Part shown: positions 56,730 through 64,000 of the stretch, one piece after another
Numbering within the stretch: position 1 is the first letter of the stretch
How the letters are laid out: every line of letters starts with the position of its first letter
Assembly (NCBI GenBank): GCA_030549495.1
Contig: JAUIRK010000168.1
Coordinates: 434,001-498,000, forward strand
Length of the DNA stretch: 64,000 nucleotides
Reading direction: 5' to 3'
Origin: Nectonema munidae
Lineage: Eukaryota; Nematomorpha; Nectonematoida; Nectonematidae
Notes under the pieces: generated by a model
The model's database searches: none
The model's input: only the letters and a program-made list of their open reading frames with translations
Told to the model about the DNA's origin: nothing
Position numbers and translations under genes: made by a program

Positions 56730-57150
56730 AATAGCTCAGAGTCTCAATTAAAAAAAATAAATCAACATATAAACTACTGTACCGTAACAATTGTTTTTTC
56801 AAAAATTGTCTGAACAATCTAAATCTCAATGGGATGGATGCATCTTCCTCGTCTAAACCAATTTGCCTAAATTTGGCTGTTTTGGCCCATGCAACTCTTA
56901 TATCATTACTCACTTCCAATCTGTTTCGAGATTTGGTTTCAATGGCAAGTAGCATGATAAATGCTTGCTCATACTCATAGGCAGTGGCAAATCGAATCAA
57001 AGTTTTAAGAGCAATCTTTGCAAGCATAGGACTCTCCCATTTTAATCGAAAAATCGCTATGAGATATTTCAGAAAAACATGTTTTGAACCCTCTCAATCA
57101 TTGACCAAATCAATAAACTGTTCTTCAATTAAGAGATCTGAGGCCAGATA
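56730..57150 (-). pseudogene. hAT transposase C-terminal fragment (ZBED5/SCAND3-like)
   Basis: Minus-strand piece: LIEEQFIDLVND, then KIALKTLIRFATAYEYEQAF, LLAIETKSRNRLEVSNDIRV and AWAKTAKFRQI. It matches the hAT C-terminal block A+..LlPFaTtYLCE..FS.l..iKtK.RNRL.v..D+R.A.s. The YLCE-FS core is altered (YEYE, FIM). One stop after LVND. Short and dead. The hAT-like ends at 57349-57652 could belong with it. Confidence 0.7.
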
Positions 57151-57348
57151 TTAATCGTGATTATAAACGGGTTTTTGATAAATTTATAGTATTTTTCAAA
57201 TTTAAATGTTAAAAAAAATCGTTTAAGTAAAAATCCCCTTAAGGACAAAAACACTTAGAAAATATTCCTGTAGAGAACATCTGTGGCCAAAATACTGGAT
57301 CTCAGAAAACTCAAAATGGGAAATTCGGCCTCAGAAAACTGAGTCGTA

Positions 57349-57652
57349 AAAACGTTTTCAAACTGTGGGTCCGACCCTTCGGTGGGTGGCGTGAAAAATA
57401 AAATAGGTCGTGGCAAAAAAGAAACGAAATCAAAGGAGAGTAAAGTGAAGAAAATCTAAAGTATTAATATTTTATTCATACAAATAAATAAAACAATGTG
57501 CAGATCATAAAAAAAATATAGATATAATAAATTGTCGATGCTGAATAAATGAACCTAGTGATTAGAGTTTGTCTACACCTAAGTATTATTGGTCGCGATG
57601 CAAACTGTGGTTCTTGCTATGGGTCGCAGTAAGAAAAGTTTGAAAAACTCTG
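57349..57652. mobile_element. hAT-type MITE with GGGTCGCGACC-like ends
   Basis: The left end ACGTTTTCAAACTGTGGGTC and complement of the right end CAGAGTTTTTCAAACTTTTC agree in TTTTCAAAC. GGGTC(G)CGACC-like motifs follow at both sides (57376, 57590, 57620). This CAG.GTTTTTCAAACT..GGGTCGCGACC arrangement is a familiar hAT terminus. The 8-bp duplication is too degraded to claim. Confidence 0.6.
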
Positions 57653-59214
57653 ATCTCGTTGATCATTTAGTTAGTTGATTAGTTAGTTAGTTTCAATTGC
57701 TGAGTTTCGGCAAGCTAAGTTAACTAAGACACCCAGCTTTCTGAGAACGAGTTTTTCTATTTTTTTCTTCGAAAATCCTTTCATATTTTTATATACTTAA
57801 TCTAAATTTGCCTCAATTGATCTTAAGTTTTACAGTATACATTTTATTTGGTTTTTTAAATTTAAAGGACTTGATTATTTTTCTTCAATTTGAGACTTTA
57901 GTATTTAATGTGACTTTGAGAGCGAGTATTCGAAGACCTAGTTTTCTGAGTGCGAGTTTTCGGAGAATTACTTTTGCTAGTACCCAAAAAAACATCCGCA
58001 CGAAAAAACCTATAGAAAAATAAATCTTAACTTACTAAATCCCCATAGTTTAAAACTACATAGAAAAGTGTCATTGATTCCAATCTTCAAAATAAATTTT
58101 TTAAGAGATCATGAATTGTGATAATTTTAATAGTGCAAAGATTCTGCTAACTATGCATATTTACCAGTGTTGTGGAGTCGGAGAATTCGACTCCTTTATA
58201 ATTAAAACATTAATTTTTCTGCTTCAAATATTATACACGCTTGAGCTTTTATGTTGCAACGAAAATGTTAGATCTATTTTCTTCAACATAATTTATTAAA
58301 ATGTTGTTTGGTTTGTATTTGTAGTTTAGTGTTTTTCTTACATTGTCTTCAAAAAATATTTTCAAACAATTGTCTATAACATTTTTATCTAAACTAACAT
58401 AGCATTCAAAACCTAAATTTTTTCAAAAGTATTTGGTTTATATTTTTTTTCCAAAAACTTTCTACCGATAAACTGAGCATTGTTTCTTTAGAAGGCTTTG
58501 TGTAATAAAAATACTTCATTTTTTAATTTTATTGAATTTTTCAGCCTTTTTCTATGAGTTCCAAAAATCCAAAATAACGTTGGAGAAAAATGGTAAAGAT
58601 TTTGTTCCTTAACTTCATGCAAAAGCTATGCTTACTTTTAAAAAAATTTTGGCAATTTTTGCAATTAATTAAAGTTTTTAAAATCAGAATGGGAATTTAA
58701 ACAATTTTAAAGTGAAAATAAAGAGTTGGCTGTTTTTTCCGATCATTTATGTCAAAAAATTTGAAAGAACTGAAAAGTATCAAAGTAAAGAAAAACGTTT
58801 TTTGGAATATAAATAGAATTTTTTTTTAGAACTAATGCAAATGATGGTAAAAAAAACTTGAAAGTAAAGCAAAACAAGATTGAAATTTGACACTTAAAAA
58901 TAATTTATTAGAAGACAAGTGATATTAAATTTATATAAAAAATTACGATACACTGCGTAGGAGAAAAATGGAGAACGGTTTTCCGTTATAAGTAAAGCAA
59001 TATAAACACGTGGACATGATTACAAGTAGATGTCCACCTACCCTTTATAACTGTATTGGTACTTAAAAAAACTGACACTTTTTTTTGGATATACCACCCT
59101 TGTCACTCTATATTTATTTGTCGCTTTCATATTTAGCTTTGAGAAATTGAATATATGAATCTGTTTATTATGAAAAACATGTAAAGTCATTTTTTATTTA
59201 AAATTTTATCTTTT
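57653..59214. other. intronic sequence, one hAT-like end
   Basis: A CAGTGTTGTGGAGTCGGAG block at 58165-58183, followed by GAATTCGACTCC, resembles a MITE end of the same style as 60665-60954. The rest is AT-rich and featureless. No coding was recognised. Confidence 0.4.
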
Positions 59215-60090
59215 ATTTTTGCATCTACCACATATTGTGGAGGAACACTTTTTCCATGTAAACTTTTATAGTGCTCTTCTAAGCACAATGTCCAAACAAC
59301 ACAGTTACACTTATTTTCCGGACATATTATAGGTTTATTGTATGTTGACTTTATGTTCATGCTTTTACTTTAGTTGGTACAATCTGACATGACAATTTTA
59401 AAAAAATTTTCTCATCCCTTTTTTGAGATGAATTCTACCTTTGTTGAACAATTTTCTGATTTGAGACCACAGAGTCCGCAAATAATTGTATCAAAGGTTT
59501 CTTTTCTATATAATGCCCAGCAATATGCTCAATAAGTTTTTTATCATTAACATTTTTCATACAAATTTTGCATTTTTTTTCATTTCCATTCTTTATTTCT
59601 TCCTCTGCAAAAAGAATTTCTTTATATTCTTTAGTAAAAAAAACTTGCTGCACCCAACAGGAGGGTCCAAGTCAATTGATGGCTTGATGGGTGTACATTT
59701 TTGTAAGCACCATTTAAATTCCTTTTGGGAATTTTCAGTCCAATATATCTTTTCATTGACTATCTTAGTTTTCAGCTTTAATAAAAGTAAAGTAAAATTG
59801 CCTTTTTCTTTGTCGTATTCTACATAATTTAAAGGTTTTTTTTCAGAATCAAAAATTTGTTTAACTAAAAAAACATCAACTTTATCTTCGACTATAACAC
59901 AGTCATTAATATAAAGGAGATTGTCCAAAATCTCTTCTGTGTTTGGATCCTTCAGTGTTTCTAAAGAGAGACCCCGGACTCTTTTCAACCTATCTTTGCT
60001 CAAAGGAGTTTTCCTGATTAAATTTTTTAGACAAGTTGATTTATAAATTTTGGTTCCATCTATATATACTGTTGGTAAATACTGCTGTTG
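59215..60090 (-). pseudogene. decayed zinc-finger transposon-type protein
   Basis: Minus-strand remnant. It begins near 60070 with VYIDGTKIYKSTCLKNLIRK and LSKDRLKRVRGLS, an internal 136-codon open frame (60003-59593), then KKCKICMKNVNDKKLIEHIA with GHYIE (C-x2-C and H-x3-H, a zinc finger), IICGLCGLKSENC, and KPIICPENKCNCVVWTLCLE followed by EHYKSLHG (second Cys/His cluster). The order KSTLV..L, LSKDRL.RV, C..C...HI..H, CGLCG, P+.C....VW+...EHY..H matches an unclassified transposon protein I recall from invertebrates and fungi. At least two frame changes. Function unknown to me; zinc binding is inferred. Confidence 0.5.
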
Positions 60091-60664
60091 GTTAAATTAC
60101 TGCAATATTGAAATTGAAAAATGTTTTTTATTGTATTAAATTTATTGTATTTTTTTGTTGTATACTATTTATTAAAGGTAGGGTACTAAATTTTTTTTTT
60201 CACATTCATGTATACCCACCCACCCACCCCCGGCTATTTTTTCCTAGCTTTGAACCCCCCCCCCCCCCCCCCCCCCCTGCGTTATATTAATATTATTGCA
60301 CACATAAACAATAAAGAATAGAAAAAAAATGTAAAATCCTTCTTAATCTCAAACTATATATAAAAATATATACGGGAAATCTCAAAGTATTATTCAGCTG
60401 GATATATTTATTTTTATGGTAATTTTTGTATTGTTTAAACTTTCGTAATATATGCAGGTACAGGCGCCTATCCTCGTAGGCGGCAAGCCAAATGCACTGC
60501 TTTATTTTTCGATGGAATATATGTTTAAGCAGACCATTTTCATTTTTTGATACACTTATGTCACAAGTGGTCCTCAAAGGTCTTCAAAACTACTACTTTT
60601 TTTTTTACCATTTTTCCTATTTTTCCTAACCTTCCCTATTGAAGCAGGGAAAAAGAAATTGAAG
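60091..60664. other. intronic sequence with a C-rich microsatellite
   Basis: Contains CACCCACCCACCCC (60216-60230) and the 23-C run. No gene. Confidence 0.5.
60255..60277. repeat. homopolymer run of 23 C
   Basis: The longest of six G/C homopolymer runs in the window. Confidence 0.95.
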
Positions 60665-60954
60665 CAGGGTTGCGAAGTGGCAATCATGAGTGGATGCAGT
60701 CGGATATTTTAAAGAGATAGGAGTAGGAATCTATTTAAATTTTATAGTCGGAATCGTGTTTTTTAAGTATTTTAAATAATGAAAAATATAGTTGAATTTC
60801 TGTAAGCATATGATCTTCTTTAGTCAAAGTCGGAAGTGAAGCGTTTGTTTATTAAGTTTTTAAGTATTTGGAGTGTTGAGTTGGAGTCTGATTTTTTTAA
60901 GTCCTAAGAGCGAAATTGGAGTTTAACATTTTTCCCTCTGATTTTGCAACCTTC
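60665..60954. mobile_element. candidate MITE with GGTTGC ends and GGAGT repeats
   Basis: The left end CAGGGTTGCGAAGTGG and the complement of the right end AAGGTTGCAAAATCAG share GGTTGC. The interior has AGTCGGA, GGAGT and AAGTCGG motifs in direct and inverted form. No target duplication is visible, so this is tentative. Confidence 0.4.
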
Positions 60955-60959
60955 TACCA

Positions 60960-61602
60960 CAACTCTCAAAAGTGTTATCTGATGTGGTTAAAAAGCACTT
61001 CGCTCACCAATAATTTTGAATTATGATTTGTTTGTTTTACAGTTGGCTTTCAGCAGAAATTCTTTTAAAATAAAATTTAAAAATTATAACGTAAATAATT
61101 TTGCACATGAAAAATTCGCGTGTTTTGATTCCTCTAGATAACTTGTCCAAGCTCCAATAATTTATAATTCAAATAAATGGAAAGGAGAAACATAAGAAAA
61201 TATAATTCTGTTACAAATTCACCAGTTGCTGTTAATTGCCAATCAACTTTCAGTCTTAGGTTTAATGAATCAATAATACAAGCAACATGATGATACACCC
61301 ACTCGTTAGCATTAATTTTCAATAATTCTTATGATCCTGATGATGCTTTATCAATATATCAAACAAACCAAAAGGTTTTAATGAGAAATGTAAGCAATAA
61401 GCACAATTGCAAAAATTTATAGCTATAATATCCTTTGATTCCGTATATATCATTCAACCATTTCATCTCACATTCGTTTCTTCCTCAAAAGTGAGATCAT
61501 ATTAGGTACGTCCTTGTTAGTGTTTTCCTTAAGCCCACATATATGCATTACTATAGAATATAGATTTTTATTGTTATTATTTGTTTTTTTATGTGTTGAT
61601 AG
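60960..61602 (+). other. end of the Ig-gene intron
   Basis: AT-rich, with a T-rich tract ending TTTATGTGTTGATAG at the acceptor. No other feature. Confidence 0.4.
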
Positions 61603-62171
61603 GAGATTACACTGATAATTCATTGGATTGTAGTTACTTCAACGAAACAAATCTTCGAAGTAATGCTTTGAACTCAACAGCAAATACACACGTATCAAAT
61701 TCTTACCTCGAAAAAAGTTCTGAAGATAAAAAAAGTTTCAAAACGCTATCTCGTAAAGATGATGAAATGAGAGGAGACCATCACTACTATCGCAAAAACG
61801 AAACAGAGTCTCGAAGAGATATCCTCCAAGACACCTCAAATCTGTGCAACGAGGAAAGACGCCTCAGAAACCAGGAGGAGGATCAAGGATTTTACGATGA
61901 AAGACGGGAGTATGGAGCGCGGAGATACAACTATCAACGCTGTTATGACGACTTTGATGGATCGCGTGCGAACAATCGGTCTGACAGGCAGTTAGTTTCT
62001 ACACACGATTTCAGGAATGAGCTTTCCAGAAGAGATCATATGAGTAGTGTTGCTGCAGAACGCGATTACGTGCATCGCGATGACTACTTCTACGATAACT
62101 ATGGTAAAGGCTACCAACCCTACAGTACCTACATTGTTACACACTACGAGACTGTTCCTACTTCAAACAAA
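61603..62171 (+). CDS. charged, Arg/Tyr/Asp-rich coding exon
   Basis: A 569-nt exon with codon use and composition unlike the AT-rich surroundings. It is predicted from an acceptor TGTTGATAG and a donor AAA|GTAACT (62172), opening with two bases of a codon and closing in phase 0. The 189 residues are strongly hydrophilic: DYTDNSLDCSYFNETNLRSN, then SEDKKSFKTLSRKDDEM, many Arg/Glu clusters (RRDILQD, NEERRLRNQEEDQ, DERREYGARRYNY), and a Tyr-rich tail YFYDNYGKGYQPYSTYIVTH ending YETVPTSNK. No folded domain was recognised; it looks like a disordered linker. Phase fits the Ig exon at 51379, suggesting a linker in a muscle giant protein. An unrelated gene is possible. Confidence 0.65.
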
Positions 62172-63244
62172 GTAACTCAATCTCACTTTTTTTTACTTAA
62201 AACTCTTTTGTACTGGGATGTCAAACTGAAATTGCTAAATATAAAAGCTGATTTTGAAATTTATAATTTGAATAACATTTCAACTAGGATCTAAACTTTT
62301 TAAATTAGTTTCTTAGGATGTCAAATCGGGTAATGTTGCATTAACCGTGCATTGATAAACGTCTTTCCTAGCCAGTTGCATTGGAAAGAGGTTTATCGAT
62401 GCAAGGATAGTGCAACATTACCGTCAAATTGAAGCTATAACGGTCTGATTTTCTCAGGAAATATATCATAAATCAGAATAATATTCATCACAAACTGTTA
62501 TTTGCTGTAGTCCTGCTATGAAATAAAAGCTTAAAAATAAAATAAATAAAATACTCCACTAGTAGTTGGGTAGTTAATGGGAGCTCAAGTATCACTTGCT
62601 CCTCATAATCCCATTTCCAAAAATGGCACCTATATACTTTCAAAGTGTCTTTTATTTTTTTATTTAGGTGATGTAGTTAATTCATTTGAAAGTCTTACTT
62701 TTTAAGAAAATATATCTTTAACATCATGCAAATATGTCTATATGTAATTGTTTCAATTTTATAGAGGTTAATTTCTTCAATTTATTATGATTGTAGGATG
62801 TGGTTTTTTTAACATTTTAACGTGATGTTGGAATTTATAATTAAAATTTTCAATAAACTAATATATAAATTTATTTTTAATTTAATATTACCATTTAAGG
62901 GCTATTATGAGTGATGGTTGATGACATAATATAGTAGATGGTTTTATTGATTCGGAATTCGATTTTTAACTTTTTTTGCAATTGACTTGATGAAACGACG
63001 GATGCTGCAAATTTACCTCCGCCTTGCGTTTTTGTACAATATGTATATGGCAAGCACCTTGTTGACAAATTTTTGTTTTGTGTAAGTTTATCAGTAGAAC
63101 AACTGCAAGAAAAATATTTGACAAGGTGGACACATTTTCACAGCACATGGTATTAATTCAGAACATGGACTTAGAGTGTATACTGACCACACTCTGGCAA
63201 TTCCTGTTTATCGTTCTAGTTTTCAGACTTTGGTTAAGCAAAAT
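62172..63244 (+). other. non-coding region after the charged exon
   Basis: Presumed intron. It holds the 94-nt hairpin at 62329-62422; otherwise it is AT-rich. The reading frame past 62172 stays open to 62294 but becomes AT-rich, so I treat it as intron. Confidence 0.4.
62329..62422. other. 94-nt imperfect hairpin (miRNA-like or mini-MITE)
   Basis: Arms 62329-62368 and 62383-62422 pair over 40 positions with six mismatches and no bulges, closed by a 14-nt loop. Arms contain GGTAATGTTGCA and GATAAAC. Size and shape suit a pre-miRNA. The flanks GTCAAATC and GTCAAATT form a 7-of-8 direct repeat, which would instead suit a tiny transposon. Both readings remain open. Confidence 0.6.
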
Positions 63245-63396
63245 TTTTCACATCTAATTGGTATCGAGTGCCGTAGCCAAGCTTTAATAATGAAAACCAT
63301 ACCTGATGACTTGAAAATTGTTCTCAATGAAGTCGTTAAAACAGTGTATTTCATTAAAATAAATGTCTTCAACTCTTGTTTGTTTTCTGAATAATG
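63245..63396 (+). pseudogene. hAT transposase fragment (ZBED5-like)
   Basis: The protein segment CRSQALIMKTIPDDLKIVLN, then EVVKTVYFIKINVFNSCLFS, matches the ZBED5/SCAND3 hAT block HC.iHR.aL..K.iP..L..VL.dvvk.VNfIKs..LNsr.F. The His of the motif is altered (ECRSQ). The match ends abruptly where SINE-like sequence starts. Third hAT of this group in the window. Confidence 0.65.
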
Positions 63397-63530
63397 CAAA
63401 TAAAGGTAAAGGTACCCTGGAATATTTTCATCGAGAAGGCACAATTGCGCCGCTTGTATCGAACTATGAGAAAGTAGGCTTGATGCGGGATCGAACCCAA
63501 AATCTTAAAATAATGAATAATATAAATAAT
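63397..63530 (-). repeat. possible tRNA-derived SINE fragment
   Basis: On the minus strand GGGTTCGATCCCGCATC matches the RNA-polymerase-III B-box consensus (GGTTCGANNCC). A GC-rich block follows, ending in TACCTTTACCTTTATT, which could be a simple 3' tail. No clear A box was found. It abuts the broken hAT block, consistent with insertion. Confidence 0.4.
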
Positions 63531-64000
63531 AATAATAAATGATTCCAAATTTGAAAAACTTTTGTTGCACTCAAACGGGAGGGGACTTTCCAAAGGAAAA
63601 GTTTTAAAGAGATAGAACGGAAAGAATCCAGCAATTTCTGCAAAGAATACTGATATCACTTAGTAATTATTAGTGATATTTTTTGGTAATTAGTTAAATA
63701 CTTGACATTACTTCTTTCGAACTTGTTACGAGTCTGCAAAACGAAAGTCGCTTTCAGTATTATGCCTGTACTTATTCTTCATAGCAACGAGCATCGAAAA
63801 GGTAACTTAAAAAGGATATGTGAATCCGAACATATTCAGAATCAGAAGAGACTGATGTGAGAGCAGAGGGTCCACTGGAAGATAATTGGGTCAGAATGTT
63901 AAGATTCAGTTCTTTGAAGTCATCCTTACTTATGGAGTTAAACTTAAACTCAAGAAATCGTTCTTGTATTTCATGTGCAACATACATCATCAACTACAAA
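63531..64000. other. window end, no confirmed gene
   Basis: A minus-strand open stretch (63993-63772) reads IQERFLEFKFNSISKDDFKE and continues hydrophilic. Mixed composition makes a coding origin possible, but no family or splice site was recognised. Confidence 0.3.

Larger units (their letters stand above)
51704..61602 (+). other. 9.9-kb putative intron of the Ig-domain gene
   Basis: The Ig exon leaves one base of a codon and the exon at 61603 supplies two, making Gly; both lie on the + strand with open frames up to their splice sites. One in three random pairs would fit, so the link is plausible, not proven. The interval contains hAT and piggyBac elements and a decayed zinc-finger transposon gene. 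Confidence 0.5.

Noticed and set aside
63484-63500. A true tRNA gene on the minus strand
   Set aside because: A B-box-like GGTTCGATCCC is present, but no acceptor stem, anticodon arm or A box could be folded around it. SINE-like is the more cautious reading.

Overview
The window is AT-rich eukaryotic DNA, with short host exons standing alone in long non-coding stretches packed with fossil DNA transposons. There are no operons, no bacterial-type genes and no recognisable tRNA or rRNA genes. Short introns of 48-50 nt, muscle-type Ig coding sequence, a serpin-like gene and many hAT and piggyBac elements suggest a metazoan, most likely an arthropod. A small crustacean such as a parasitic copepod is a guess from the style of the sequence and cannot be proven here.

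Two host genes can be supported, both on the + strand. (1) A serpin-like gene with four phase-compatible exons (23935-24150, 24201-24408, 24475-24795, 39453-39666). The last exon carries a shortened reactive loop and the serpin C-terminus, and lies behind a 14.7-kb intron full of transposons. (2) A muscle-type immunoglobulin-domain exon (51379-51703), plausibly spliced across a 9.9-kb intron to an Arg/Tyr/Asp-rich exon (61603-62171). Both genes are incomplete at the 5' end, and the second also continues past its last visible donor site.

Layout: 1-1124 is the end of a ZBED5-like hAT transposase. 1480-2617 is the right part of a TTAA-flanked element with a ~148-bp tandem array. 3629-4290 and 4886-4957 are miniature elements. 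6995-14075 is a roughly 3.5-kb-period complex of fold-back elements, a 262-bp duplication and 340-bp repeats. 15560-16330 is a decayed transposon gene. 16445-20965 is one piggyBac-type element apparently split by another. 21855-22400 is a local tandem repeat. 23935-39666 is the serpin-like gene; its large intron holds three MITEs, a complete TTAA element with two kinds of ~149-bp repeat, a decayed transposon gene, a cluster of GC hairpins and a full-length hAT with a perfect 8-bp target duplication. 40130-43443 is a hAT-type element with an internal inverted pair. 44014-44389 is a solo-LTR-like fossil. 44920-45800 is an unidentified coding remnant. 46170-48060 has piggyBac-like pieces, 48180-48720 a LINE endonuclease fragment and 50219-50481 a short hAT MITE. 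The Ig-gene intron contains hAT fragments, a piggyBac inserted into a hAT MITE, and another decayed zinc-finger transposon gene. After the last exon come a 94-nt miRNA-like hairpin and one more hAT fragment.

The genes do not form a pathway. The dominant story is repeated invasion by hAT (8-bp duplications) and piggyBac-type (TTAA, CCCT ends) transposons, with nesting, inside the introns of two host genes.
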